64,000 nucleotides of DNA from the NCBI GenBank assembly GCA_930367215.1, contig OV884057.1, forward strand, positions 202,481,621 to 202,545,620. Reading direction: 5' to 3'. This document shows, one piece after another, positions 11,406 through 22,566 of the stretch. This DNA is from Pollenia angustigena. Taxonomy: Eukaryota; Arthropoda; Insecta; Diptera; Polleniidae. Under the pieces are notes generated by a model, which worked only from the letters and a program-made list of their open reading frames with translations, did no database searches and was not told the origin of the DNA. Every line of letters begins with the position of its first letter. The first letter of the stretch is position 1. The translations under genes and the position numbers were made by a program.

Positions 11406-12368
11406 TTTTCTAAATATACAATTTGTGGGTATTTTCTATTTAGTATCAAATTCTTAAGAAAAACTCTTTTAAACAATCGAATAAAATCTTTAATATATTT
11501 TTTTTTTAGTAGTTTAGCACGTTTTAATTTTTGTTGATGTTGTAAATTTGTATTGGAAAATAAATAAATGATTTATTATTCTCCTTGTTTGCGTTGTTTT
11601 AAATATAAAATAAATTTTTTGCTTTTTTCTATAACAAAAATACTCGAGACATACATGAAAAATAAATTTATTTATTAAATATAATTAAATTGCTTTTTCA
11701 ACTTTTTTTTTCTTTCGTTCTATTTGGTGTGTGTACTAAAATTTTTTTTACAACACTAACAACGACATTAACAATTTTATAGTATACCGACAGAATATTT
11801 TAAATATAAGAAAAATCCGCCCGTTACTATATAACCGAGATTTGTATTGTTCCTATAATGTTGTTGTTTGTTATTAATAATACTATATTTTAATAATTTA
11901 TTTCAAGCCGCCGCCGTTCGATGTGTAATGTTCAAATGACAATGTGAAATAAGTTTGAACGAATTTTCTCCAGTTGCAATTTAGATACACAAATAAATGT
12001 ATTACTGCTGTAGTTGTTGTAGTAGAAGCAGCACCACCACCATCCCCACCACCACCACCACCAACAAGACCTTAGAAAAATATTAGATTTAAGTTATTGT
12101 CTCCGATGTATTCACATTCATTCATTTACAATGGATTCCTCCCTAAAATGGTTAAATTGAGAGCATGGATATAATACTAAAAGAACCTAAAAGCAGCGAT
12201 GGAGAGAGTGCTAAAATGTAAACAAAAAGCTTTAAAGTTTTCATTAATACTCTCGGTAATTTAGCTGACTGTGAAAGCGTTAGAAATTGAAGTTTTAAAA
12301 AGCAAACAGTGATGTTTAAAAAGTTACAATAATATTAAAAGTACAGAAGTAGATAAATTTTGGTTGTA
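11406..12368. other. AT-rich, no certain gene; CCACCA microsatellite
   Basis: If the minus-strand exon at 11342-11405 is real, its 5' UTR would lie here. A simple CCACCA repeat occupies 12031-12063, next to TGTAGTTGTTGTAG. Nothing else is recognisable. Confidence 0.4.
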
Positions 12369-12369
12369 A

Positions 12370-12614
12370 AATATGGTTAAGACTATAGACCAATCTGTAA
12401 GGTAGAGTAAAGGCGAGATTGTAGAGAAGACTGCAAAAACGGAACTACAGACTACACCATTGAAAAAAGCTATTCGAAACTATTGCCCAGACTGTTAGTA
12501 AGTCTACAGATTTGTCTATATACTAAACTTTCGACTGAAGCTAAGATAATTGAAAACTACGTACTAGACTATATACAAGAATAAGGACCAGGCATTTGAA
12601 TATATTCCAGATTG
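12370..12614. repeat. Degenerate minisatellite on ACTATAGAC/CTACAGACT motifs
   Basis: Short imperfect repeats such as GACTATAGACCA, ACAGACTACACC and ACTAGACTATATAC recur at irregular spacing. The same motif family occurs at 16010-16205. The MITE at 12618 has inserted at its right edge. Confidence 0.45.
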
Positions 12615-12617
12615 TAA

Positions 12618-13372
12618 AGGCTCAGTTAGGCGAACGTTGCTGTACCCGTAATGTACCGCACCGTACTGTAAGTACGTTGGTGCACTTATAGAACGTTTAA
12701 AAACGTGTCATATGTTTTTCCATACATAAACAAAAAGCAATAGTATACATAAAACAAAACACACAGTGATGGTAATCAAAAATGTTCAAATGGTGACCGA
12801 TGTGGAGAAAAGGTACCACGTGATTTAAATGGTATTAAAACAGTATTTTTTGTATATAAAAAATGTTAAAAATTTACTTTTTATATGATAGATTTACAAT
12901 AAATAAATTTGTATTTTAACATACATATATATTTTTAGCATACATATATTGTAAATGTGCATACACCAAACAAGGTTTTAATACCATTTAAAGTCTTTAA
13001 TATGTTTCACATTTCTATTGTATGTGTATATGCATTTATTTACTTTAAACATCTAAACATATGTATATTTGTATATTTGGAAATATGTTGTATTGTAAGT
13101 TGTTTTGTCGCAATTCTTTAGATATACTAAAAAAAATACCAAAAAAAAAGAGCAAAATTAACCGCATTCAATGTTACATACAAGCCGCCCATCACTGTCT
13201 TACAAATGTCACGTAACAACGGCATGAAATTCTATTTTATACAGATTGGTACGTTGCAACTACGGTACATTGCATTTCGGTAAGCTTTTGTATTGGTTTT
13301 CACATAGCAAAAATAGAACAGCTGATGGATACAGTACAGATACGGTACAGCAACGTTTGCCTAACTGAGCCT
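12618..13372 (+). mobile_element. 755-bp PIF/Harbinger-like MITE, copy A
   Basis: Ends AGGCTCAGTTAGGC and the matching inverted end are flanked by TAA on both sides (12615-12617, 13373-13375). The 3-bp TWA duplication points to PIF/Harbinger. The subterminal GTACNGTA motifs recur in both halves. A 740-bp copy at 43769-44508 has the same termini and duplication, and a third partial copy runs off the window at 63920-64000. No transposase is encoded. Confidence 0.85.
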
Positions 13373-13517
13373 TAAATCTGGTCATATTGACAATGTAATG
13401 TATCGTTTAAAGTCTTTTTTTTTAATAGGAAAGTAAAAATCCTGCATATCCAAATTTATTTTATATTGGACTCCCTCGGATTATTACCGACTGAAATACC
13501 ACCTGTCACGATCACAT

Positions 13518-14235
13518 ACACAGAAAAAAATAATTTTCATATTTGAATACGAAAATCGCATATTTGATAAAAAAAAATTTTAAATTTTCTGCGATGACGA
13601 TTTTTGCATTATTGATAAAAAAGTTTGTAGGTATAGTTATTGAATTTGTAGTCAACAACCAAGTTTATTGAATCAATAAAAAAAGTTGTTGCCCAAAATA
13701 ATTTTTTTCAACAAAATGTTTGCGTGATTTGTTAAAATAAATTGTTGGAAATGTTGAATAAATCAAATAAAATGTTTATCGAATCTTTATTTATTAATGA
13801 TGATGTGCTTGATCCCCAATTTTTTTCCTTTTTAAATAAATACACAAAAATTTATTATGGGGGGATAAGCTAGTTCCTATGTGCATTTCACTGGTTGCTT
13901 AAGCCAGATCATCAGGAAACCTTTTTCTAAAGACTTTGACAAAACTAAAGATATTTAACCAAATAAAACTGTTAAGCGAATGAGAATTATGACCTATTAT
14001 AAAATGGACAAGAGTTGTAAAAATACTGTTTTAACGTTGATTCAAATATTTGTTTTATTGAATATCAAGAAATATTTAAATATTTCATTATTAAATATGT
14101 TTTATTGGGTGCTATTTTGCAAAGTGTATATTTGATAAATTTTTTTATTGAATCAAACAAAAAGTTTGTTGAACAAAAATTATATTGTTAGCAAACTGTG
14201 TTGTTAAAAATTTTCTTGAGATATTTTTTCTGTGT
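13518..14235. mobile_element. TIR element with ACACAGAAAAAA ends
   Basis: ACACAGAAAAAAA at the left and TTTTTTCTGTGT at the right bracket 718 bp, with AT (or TA, depending on the assumed end) outside both. The interior is rich in TTGAAT/GTTGAA motifs in both orientations. It contains a solo copy of the 470-bp unit at 13815-13995. An element with similar ends lies at 55957-56675. Confidence 0.55.
13815..13995 (-). repeat. Diverged solo copy of the 470-bp unit (partial)
   Basis: GGGATAAGCTAGTTCCTATG, GCATTTCACTGGTTGCTTAAG and AACCAAATAAAACTGTTAAG occur in the order seen in the left arm of the 40.8-kb array. Roughly the first third of the unit is present. Confidence 0.75.
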
Positions 14236-14236
14236 A

Positions 14237-14650
14237 TCATTCGTTGGTGTTGTGTATTTTGTACTTTATTCCTAATGATTCTTGTTTTTCGTTTTTATTG
14301 ATTTGCATTTTTTTAATACTTCCAGGTTTATACATTCGTTCTGCTTGGTCAACCCTAGCATCGATTGGGATCACTCCTGCTACAACGTGGGCTGCTTCAT
14401 TGGTTATTGTTCTGTTAGCGCAACATATTCTTAAAGTGTAGCATCTAGACACGATTGTATATTTTTTCAGTTGACTTGACTCATGATCACGATAATATGC
14501 AGGCTGCATATAGAGTATCTGAACTACATAACAACCTTCTTTTGCTTTTCCTAAGGCATCCTATGCTGCCCATCATTCTTGCCAGATCGAGTGGGATGTT
14601 CGATGTTTAAAGGCTTGCGTTGCGGGTATTGGATTTGAAATGGGCAACAA
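14237..14650 (-). pseudogene. Non-LTR retrotransposon reverse transcriptase remnant
   Basis: On the minus strand the frames read LARMMGSIGCLRKSKRRLLC and, after a frameshift, RCYTLRICCANRTITNEAAH followed by VVAGVIPIDARVDQAERMY. This order (LARLM-G-RxSKRRLL, then LRxxxAYRTVSxEAAxVxAGxxPID) matches the end of the reverse transcriptase domain of Jockey/R1/I-type LINEs. Only about 130 codons survive, with a frameshift and in-frame stops and no catalytic YADD box in this piece. The plus-strand 69-residue frame over the same bases is a shadow. The exact LINE clade is not assigned. Confidence 0.7.
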
Positions 14651-14720
14651 ATCATTTAAAAGATTATGCTATAGATCAGAATAGGCTCAGGCGATAGGCT
14701 GGGCTATACATTTTAATATA

Positions 14721-15617
14721 TAAACGGTGTTTGAGTTGGCATCACTGCCTTTTTTGAGCACCCATTAACCAGGTGATAGTTTCTTTTTGTTTAGTTTGCT
14801 TTGAAATTTCATTATAAATCGGCTTTTACCAGAGCAACGCGAGCAACTTGTTGAAATTTTTAATCAAAATAATTGTTCAATTCAAGAAATTCAAAATTTC
14901 ATTTCCCGATTAAGCCCATTTCTTACGTATTTATTACGTAAATGTCGCATTTGGAGTGAGGAGAATCCACAAGCTTTTGTCGAAACACCATAACATTCAC
15001 AGAAAATTACTGTTTGGAGCGCCTAAAGGGCTGGCGGGGTCATTGGCTCATATGTCTTCAAAAACGATAATGGTCAGAATGTTACTGTCAATGGTGAACG
15101 GTATAGGAACATGATCCGAAATTTGTTTGTACCTCAATTAAGTGTCATTTATCTTGCTGATATGTGGTTCCAAAAGGACGAAGTCACATGCCACACAGCG
15201 GGCGCTACAATTGATTTACTCAAAGAAACTTTTAATGAACAAATAATTTTACGTAATGGCCCAATTAATTGGCCACTAAGATCGTGTGATTTAACCCCAT
15301 TGGATTATTTTCTTTGGGGTTATGTTAAGTCACTTGTCTACGTCGTACTACAAACAATTGAACACCTCGAAATCAACATTCGAAGAGTTATCGGCAAAAT
15401 ATGGCCGCAAATGCTGCGAAAAGTTGTTGAAAATTACTATTACAGATTGCGTGTTCTACGCGCCAGCCCTGGCTGCCACATGGCAGAAATCATATTTAAA
15501 CATTAATTTCCAAAAAATTTTCTTTCCAATAAAGCCCGATTCATTGATATTAAGAAAACATTTCCTTGTTATTTTATAATTTAAACTTTTATCACTCTAT
15601 AGAAAACACCCTTTATA
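14721..15617 (+). pseudogene. Tc1/mariner DD41D-type element, internally deleted
   Basis: Inverted ends AAACGGTGTTT and AAACACCCTTT bracket about 0.9 kb. The N-terminal helix-turn-helix start (LPEQREQLVEIFNQNNCSIQ) is joined directly to CRIWSEENPQ, so the rest of the DNA-binding part and the first catalytic Asp are deleted. Stops interrupt the next part. The second Asp survives in MWFQKDEVTCHTA and the third in SCDLTPLDYFLWG, with 41 residues between them, the spacing of the rosa-like DD41D group. The C-terminus (GCHMAEIIFKH) is intact. It belongs to a different lineage from the 35.8-kb copy and is not functional. Confidence 0.85.
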
Positions 15618-15860
15618 GTCTATAAACTTTATACGTTAAACTATATGTTAACCATAAGGCTGGGTTTTTGATATCTCACTTAAAGTAGGTTTAGTTAATC
15701 TGAAACAAGTTTGTAAACAAAATTTTGACGGTACAGCTTAGTTTTACTTAAAATATTGGGCTTTAATGAAATAATTAAAAACCACATTACAACGAAAAAT
15801 CCCGAGTTTTAGACTAAAACTAAGTTTAAACTTAATCCACGTCTTAAAACCCGAGCCTAA
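15618..15860. other. No gene recognised
   Basis: AT-rich interval between the mariner remnant and a hairpin MITE. Nothing recognisable was seen. Confidence 0.4.
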
Positions 15861-15995
15861 GACTGGATTCACACTATTAAAGTTTTCTTTCCAGAAAGTT
15901 TGAGTAAGAGGGAAGAGAAAAATAGCATGTTCGATGCCCCTCTCACCAATAAACTCAGACTTTCTGCAAGAAACCTTTCATAGTGTGAACGAAGA
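15861..15995. mobile_element. Hairpin MITE, AAAGTTTTCTTTCAGAAAG family, copy 2
   Basis: GACTGGATTCACACTATTAA at the left pairs with TTTCATAGTGTGAACGAAGAC-like sequence at the right. The central CCCCTCTCACCAATAAACTC block is shared with the 18969-19118 copy. Confidence 0.7.
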
Positions 15996-16009
15996 CAAAA
16001 TAAAATTAT

Positions 16010-16205
16010 AGATATGTCAATATGGAAAAGTCTATAAGGCTAGGTTTCAGATAAAATAACAAACTAGACTACTGACTTAAGAACAGACATGACGATAGTC
16101 TAAGCCCCTTAATAGACTTCAGATTACATTTAAAACTAAACCGCAGAGTAGACTACAGACTAGATTTCAGACAAGATTGGACTGCATACTATCCTGCAGA
16201 CTGGT
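16010..16205. repeat. Degenerate minisatellite on ACTAGACTAC/CAGACTAG motifs
   Basis: Irregular repeats of AACTAGACTACTG, GTAGACTACAGACTAG and CAGACTGG resemble those at 12370-12614. No coding frame. Confidence 0.4.
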
Positions 16206-16528
16206 CTTTAAATTATAGAAAACAATCAGTCCCTTAGCACAACGTAAAGTTGTTTCGTTTAATGAATGAGACAACCACACACACATAAAAGCTTTTTCCT
16301 TTTAATAAGTGCAAAGTCGTTTGGGGGTGAAAGCTTAAACATTTGCACCACTTCCCTACATTTTAATTGTGTGTCATACTTTTCTTTAGTATCCTTTTCA
16401 ACATTCTTTATGTAATCGTTTCTTTTTCTTTTTTGTGTTTTGATTTTGAGTTAGTTTTACAAGTAACCTATTTAACCTAAGTATGTATATAAAAAAGCAT
16501 CTTTTTTCTCTTGTTCTTGTATTAACAG

Positions 16529-16618
16529 AGTTTTCGCCTGTCTGCCTTGTCCGCCTGTGTAGTTGTTTTGGCAGTTATCGGTGTCGTTTATAGTTGCCAT
16601 GATTCAAATATGCTCAAT
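16529..16618 (+). CDS. Candidate 90-bp host exon encoding a transmembrane-like segment
   Basis: A long pyrimidine-rich tract (CTTTTTTCTCTTGTTCTTG) leads to TTAACAG, then a 90-bp stretch open in one frame only, then the strong donor AAT|GTAAGT. The stretch is an exact 30 codons and clearly richer in G+C than its surroundings. It reads SFRLSA followed by LSACVVVLAVIGVVYSC and HDSNMLN: a basic residue, about 17 hydrophobic residues and a polar tail, like a signal anchor or transmembrane helix. An in-frame stop lies just before the acceptor, as expected for an intron. No homologue is recognised and neighbouring exons were not found within the window, which would require very long introns. This could be one exon of a large membrane or Golgi protein gene, or chance. 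Confidence 0.42.
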
Positions 16619-17859
16619 GTAAGTCACTGGCCCAAGTTGAGGTTATTAACGTATATACATACTTATTTATAAGTTTTTTATATAACTAAATACAACAAAG
16701 TATTTGTGTATCTGCGTGGCATGTACGCTTGTGTTTGTATAAAACTATTTAAATGTCAAATTGACATTGTAGATTTGTTTTATACATTCGTTTCGGGTTT
16801 CTTCTTATTCCTTGTTTTCTTTGTTCTTGCTATTTACTTTTTTTGTTTGTTATCATTGTCATAATTCATAATTTTTTTGTTTTGAAAATGTAAAAGAGAA
16901 AACTATTTAGTTAAGTATTTTAGATTAACCATGCCGTCGACTATCTCGTATCATCTTTTTGATAGTTTAAATTGGGAAACAAAGGTTTATTAAGATTTCC
17001 AAGATTAAAAGTTTTTACAATTTATGACATTTTATATGGCTTTCTGTCTACTTTGAGCATAGATTATAGAAAATATTTGTTTGAACAAAATGCTTAAAGA
17101 TATTAAAACAATATTTGTACTAATGAAAAAATTTCCTGAATATTAAATTTTTAAACCAACCAAGTAGTTTATGGTTCCCATTATTTCCTTATAACAAAAA
17201 AACAATACAAATTTTAAGAGTTCCCTTGATAAAAGCCTTTTCATGATTTTATCTGTCTAGATTTAATAAAATTTTATTGGATTAAATTAATTAAAAACTA
17301 CTTCGTTATGAATAGTCATGTATTTGACTATGGCCATTAATTACGAGTATCTTCTGGTGACAATTCCAGAATATAATTACGTAGACTTGTGAAAAAAATT
17401 GTTTTTCCTCTGTTTCTTTCTATCACTGTCTGTCTTTATTTTGCAATTTAATCCATGTAAAAAACGCTACACAAATTTTTGTAATTGAACTTAACAAACA
17501 AATAAAACGACAACAACAGCAAAAAAACAATTAAAATAAATCATAAATTTCCTGAATAAGATTTTTGATACTTGAGCTAATAACAATTATTGAGCTGTGA
17601 TTTATTTCCATTCCACTGTATTCAGTTCAGACTATTTTTTATAAATTTCTTTATAAGAACATGTTAAATTTAAGATGCAAAAAATAATACGAGAATGTGA
17701 ATTAAGGGGTCAGTTTATCAGTTTATGATTTGGTTAAGGTTTAAATTGATTAAATTTACTGACATAGTTATAAATTCGAATAAAAAACATTTTTTACAGA
17801 ATATAAAAATTACCGAGAATTTTAAAAGGAATTGTCGTGAATAATGCGAAAAAAACTTT
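16619..17859. other. No gene or repeat recognised
   Basis: AT-rich sequence. If the preceding exon is real this is intronic. No second exon-like stretch with paired splice signals was seen. Confidence 0.4.
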
Positions 17860-18960
17860 AATTAAAAAAAATTTCGATAGGAAACTCAAATTAACGAAAC
17901 ATTTTCGATAGAAAATTATAGTTGTCAAGAAACTTTTTCTAAATTAGTTCAATTAAATGTTCTTATAACTTTTTTTTATAGAAAATTTAATAAACATTTT
18001 TTTTATCGATATATTTTCTATCGAAATAAAAATTTATTGTTCAACTTTCCATCTAAAATCTAATTTTTTGATTAATTTTCTACCAAAAACTAAATATAAT
18101 AAACATTTTTTTATCGATACATTTTCTATTGAAATAAAAATTTATTTATTTATTTAACTTTCCATCTAAAATTTAATTTTTCGATTAATTTTCTACCAAA
18201 AACTAAATTGATCGATACATTCTTAATCAAAAATTAAATTTTTCGATATCGATAAATTTTCTATCAAAACTTAAATTTATTGATATCGATAAATTTATTA
18301 TAGATAATCAAATTTATCGATATCGATAAATTTTCTATAGATAATCAAATTTATCGATAAATTTTCTATTGAAAAATAGGTTTATAAGGAAAATCAAATC
18401 TATTGATATATTTTCGATAGAAAATAAAATTAATCGATACATTTATATAGAAAATCAAAATTGATTAATAACCAAAATTTTTACAAAATTGATTTTCTAT
18501 AAAAAAATTAAAGACAAATTTGATTTTCTTTAAAACATTTAACGATAATTTAATTTTTCATTAAAAAAAAATTATCGATAAATTCGGAAAAAATGTATCG
18601 ATAAATTTAATTTTCAGTAGAAAATGTATCGATAAATTTAATTTTTAGTAGAAAATGCATCGATAAATATAATTTTCACTGGAAAATTTATCGACGAAAT
18701 TAATTTTCTATAGAAAATGTATGGATAAATTGAATTTTTTATAGAAAATTTATGGATAATTTTTCAGTAGGATAGTAAATTAATGGAAGGCATTTTCTAT
18801 ATAATAAAATTTTTTCTGTATGAATTAGATTTATCGATAAATTTTTTTATGGAAACTTAAATTTTTCGGTAAATTTTTTAAAGCAAGTTAAATTTGTAGA
18901 TATATTTTCTATATCAAATTGAATTTATTGATAAATTAAATTTTTTGTGGAATAAAAATT
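17860..18960. repeat. Degenerate array of TATCGATA and TTTTCTATAGAAAA palindromes
   Basis: For 1.1 kb the sequence alternates ATCGATAAATTT with TTTTCTATAGAAAAT at roughly 30-45 bp spacing. About 19 CGATA occurrences can be counted, many inside TATCGATA. Similar arrays lie at 28690-29078, 32085-33000 and 63170-63275. It looks like an old, strongly diverged minisatellite. Confidence 0.75.
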
Positions 18961-18968
18961 TTGGTTAT

Positions 18969-19118
18969 TAAGTCTGTGTTTTTCACTATGAAAGTTTTCT
19001 TTCAGAAAGTCTGAGTTTTTTGGTGAGAGAGGAGAAAAGAAAAACATGTTCTCTACCCCTCTCACCAATAAACTCAGGCTTTCTGAAAGAAAACTTTCAT
19101 AGTCTGATCCCAGACTTA
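18969..19118. mobile_element. Hairpin MITE, AAAGTTTTCTTTCAGAAAG family, copy 3
   Basis: A 150-bp near-palindrome with outer ends TAAGTCTG and CAGACTTA and arms CACTATGAAAGTTTTCTTTC. It has inserted into the right edge of the TATCGATA array, which resumes after it. The 69-residue minus-strand frame is a product of the hairpin. Confidence 0.75.
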
Positions 19119-19204
19119 TCAATTGTTTATACAAATTCCTGTATCGATAAGTTTTCTGTAGAATAATTAATGTCCATAAATTTTCTATAGGTGAAAATTT
19201 CTAA

Positions 19205-19745
19205 AAAATATTAATATTTTCATAAATTTTAAAAATCGAGGTTAAACCATATTTTTGAAACTGGTTCTTTTTTGTAGACGTACATATACGTATTGAATAA
19301 CAAGTCTTTGGCGTAAATCAACAGACATTGCGTCTTATTTAGTATAATGTATTTAATTATAACGAAACCTCCAGAAAGTTTTATGTTGTGTCTTATAATT
19401 GTGTATGTGTGAAGATGATGATGTGATTCTGACGCTAAACAGAAATTATAGTTAAATTTAGCATAGTCTTTTAAAATTTAGATCCAACCCATTAAAATCG
19501 TGTTTATCATACCCGTACTACTTGCTCAAGTTTGTTTACAGACATTTTTTTCCATCCATAAGTTAGTTAGTCAGTCATGTCAGGCAGGCGGTCGGTTCAC
19601 AGTGCGTTATTCCGTTATAACGATGGGACAAAAATTGAAACAGTTGACGTAGGCTTCTGAAATTTCGTACTTAGTAACATTTAGCTGAGTCAAGGAAAAT
19701 TCAGATTTCAATTTTTTTATTTGCTATATTATTACTTCACTTTTT
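19205..19745. other. No gene; possible diverged fly dispersed repeat
   Basis: Around 19510-19640, TTTGTTTACAGACATTTTTT and AGTCAGTCATGTCAGGCAGG resemble, in reverse, the GGACGGACAT-type dispersed repeats elsewhere in the window. Similarity is weak. Confidence 0.3.
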
Positions 19746-19749
19746 ACCT

Positions 19750-20269
19750 TCAACATTTTTAATTTTTTCGAATTTATTCTATGAGCTAAATTTCAGTTAT
19801 GTATTTTATAAAGCTTTTTTGTAATAGTTCTATTCCTTAAATTTTTCAGAAATGACTTTATACACTACCAGACTATTATATTGTATTTTCTTTTTACATT
19901 TTACCTTAGCCTTCCTTTGGAAAGCAATGAGGTATATTGAATGTACAGAAAAATTTACAATTATTAGACACCAGCATAATGTAATGCATTTTCTGGCCCG
20001 CTACGGCCTTCGTCAGCATTCTTTGTGTCTCACTGAATTGTGTAACTTTATAAATTGAATGAATTTAACTCAACTATTTTAACAAATAGAAACTGGGAAT
20101 TATTATTTCCTTCCGAAGGTTACTTTATATTATATTCAACATTTTTAATTTTTTCGAATTTATTCTATGAGCTAAATTTCAGTTATGTATTTTATAAAGC
20201 TTTTTGGTAATAGTTTTATTCCTTCAATTTTTCAGAAATGACTTTATACACTACCAGACTATTATATTA
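19750..20269 (+). repeat. Dispersed repeat R with a 135-bp direct duplication
   Basis: A block running from CAACATTTTTAATTTTTTCG to CACTACCAGACTATTATATT occurs at 19751-19886 and again at 20137-20269. Between them lies the rest of repeat R (CCTTAGCCTTCCTTTGGAAAG, ATGAGGTATATTGAATGTAC). Related copies lie at 22478-22566, 23330-23530 and 24097-24205. The 68- and 65-residue frames over these copies have no protein motif. Confidence 0.75.
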
Positions 20270-21916
20270 AGGGTATTCATTTCAGTTTTTTTATTTGTTG
20301 GAAAAATGGAAAAGTGGAAAAATGTAATTTTTGTTACAACAACCACAAGAAAAAAAATTCCACCAAAAGTTACATTTTTATCAGACTATAACCAAGTGTA
20401 AAAAAGTCAGGATAAAAAGATGTAATTTTCCGCTTTAAACGTCAAACGAAATGATGTTGCCATTCATAAAAAATTGCTAATTTTTAATACAAAGTACGAA
20501 AAATTGCATCTCTTTTTATAAACTCTTGAATTGAACAACTCTGATTTTAAAAATTATTTTTTATAGTTACAACATTTCAAAGATAACTTATTTTTCATTT
20601 AATCTTTCAAAAAGAACAATTCACATTAAATATGTGTTCAATGAAAAAAGTTATTAAAAAAAAGAAATGGGGTCAAAAAAAATTGACAGAAGCTGAAGTT
20701 AATAAAATACTCGACTTTTTGGCAGACAATCGCCATTTTGAGTAACTTTTTGTAGTCGAATATTATGATGAAAATAACAATAATACTTCGTTTTACTTCC
20801 TGTTCATCTATTTTCGAACGAATACTTCGTTCGTTTAGCTTACATGTAAAACAAAAACAATATTTTATTATTTGCCCAGCAAAAAACTTTTGAAGTTGTT
20901 CAAGTAGAAGAGATATTTTCATGACTTCCTTAGCACTTAACTACTTGAATGAATTAACAATGCGTTCCAAAATTCGAATAAATTTTAAATAAGTGAACCC
21001 ATGACAATTACATGCAATGCACCCATTCAACTCTTATGTAGGAATTACAATTTTTCACTATAATTATGTATTCTTTTTGGATTGAAAGGGAACGAATATT
21101 ATATACAATTGACTTTAATGATTGAGTTAAATTTTTTTTAATATATACATATGTAAATACATTTAATTTTAATATGTATTTAAATTTGTTATATTGCGTA
21201 TATCAAGGCTTATCCAATAGGTCTGCTTACCTCTACAACAATACTAAAAACAACAGGCATTTTGTTTGTGTAAAATTTACCCGCCGTTGTCAAAATCTTA
21301 CTACTACATAGGGAAAACAAAAGGAAAAATTTAATTTATAATAAATTCCCATAATGCATATAAAAATTAATATCGAGCACCAATGAAAATACGTATTAAA
21401 ATCATTAAAGATTCATTGCTTTTCAATTACACTCAATTCAGTTAATATTCCAGATCAATGAAAACCCCGATCTAATCACTGAACTTTCATTGGTGCTAAG
21501 CAATATTTTTTATGACGAGCCGTTTACCTAAATGTGAACCCATGCTCGCCAACGACACGCTAATGTTAAAATCATGCATGTTTCACCTAAAAAGAACCAG
21601 TGCATTATCCGCGGAACCCATGAATTTACTACTTCTTTTGCATGTCTTTTTTTGCTGGGTTGTTTTTGTTTTAAATGTAAATTAAGCGATCGAAGTGTTC
21701 GTTCGAAAATGGATGAACAGGCAGTTAAATTTAATAATCAATTAATTCACTTTTAACACTTTTGTTCGGCATATTAAAAAATATCAATTACTTCCATGAA
21801 TTATTTGACAGATTTTTTTTGACAGTTTGTAAAAAAAACCCCCGTTCACGTCAATAAGAGTGTAATTTTTCTTTCTTCCATTTTTCCAACCAAAAAAAAA
21901 TTGAAATGAATACCCT
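20270..21916. mobile_element. 1.65-kb TIR element, AGGGTATTCATTTC ends, TA duplication
   Basis: AGGGTATTCATTTCAGTTTTT at the left pairs with GAAATGAATACCCT at the right, with TA on both sides. It sits in the second copy of the duplicated block of repeat R, whose sequence resumes after the insertion. A conserved 65-70 bp motif (TTCATCYATTTTCGAACGAA) occurs in inverted orientation at about 20795-20870 and 21660-21725, giving similar short peptides (CFCFxCKLxxRSxRSKxDEQ) that read outward. No transposase is recognisable. The element contains the hairpin at 21376-21497. Confidence 0.7.
21376..21497. mobile_element. Nested 122-bp hairpin element
   Basis: AGCACCAATGAAA at the left and TTTCATTGGTGCT at the right. 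Lies inside the 20270-21916 element. Target duplication was not resolved. Confidence 0.55.
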
Positions 21917-21946
21917 TACTGTATTTTCTTTTTACATTTTACCTTA

Positions 21947-22474
21947 CAGTGCAGCCACACGATCAAGATTTTCTTGATAGTCTTTTACATATACTGATTG
22001 TCAAAATATGCAAAAATTGGCAGCTGTGACGTAGGCTGCACGCAAGTTGAAAGCAATTTACTTTTTCAAGATGTCGTCGCCGAGAAAACAACTCAAAATG
22101 TTTTGCTATTTTCCACTTTTGATTTTTCTGCACTGTAGGCTGTTCGAAGGGACTTTATCATTTTGCTTATTAATTTTATTAATAAACATATTTCACTTTT
22201 TTTTAGGTTTTTAGTTAAAATTTTAAAATTCCCGCAACAATTTGTAAAAAAAAAGAACTTCAGCATTTGCCGGCAAAATATTTGTGAAAAAAAAACAAAA
22301 ACAACTTCAAAAGATTTGTAATAAGCTGTTTTCTTGAACGAAAATTGATACACTCACTGGCAAGAGAATTTTAGAGGCAAGTTCGTATCAATTTTTAAAA
22401 GTATGAGTGTATTGGTAAAAAAGTGTGAGTGTATTAAAACTTGATAGCCAAAACTTGATCGTGTAACCCTCAAG
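21947..22474. mobile_element. 528-bp insertion in repeat R, TTA duplication
   Basis: The sequence TTTTACCTTA of repeat R is interrupted here and resumes as TTAGCCTTCC, giving a TTA duplication. The ends CAGTGCAGCCACACGATCAAG and its imperfect partner share ACACGATCAAG in inverted orientation. The 86-residue minus-strand frame inside has no recognisable motif. Confidence 0.6.
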
Positions 22475-22477
22475 TTA

Positions 22478-22566
22478 GCCTTCCTTTGGAAAGCAATGAG
22501 GTATATTGAATGTACAGCTTTCCAAAGGAAGGCTAAGGTAAAATGTAAAAAGAAAATACAATATAA
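22478..22566. repeat. Fold-back of repeat R around GCTTTCCAAAGGAAGGC
   Basis: After AGCCTTCCTTTGGAAAGC and a 22-bp spacer, the same sequence turns back as GCTTTCCAAAGGAAGGCTAAG and continues in reverse through TACATTTTACC-type sequence to ACAATATAAT. The reverse arm matches the forward sequence at 19884-19925, so repeat R is locally palindromic. Confidence 0.75.

Noticed and set aside
14232..14441. A 69-residue hydrophobic plus-strand frame
   Set aside because: It lies opposite the LINE reverse-transcriptase remnant, whose conserved residues are on the minus strand.
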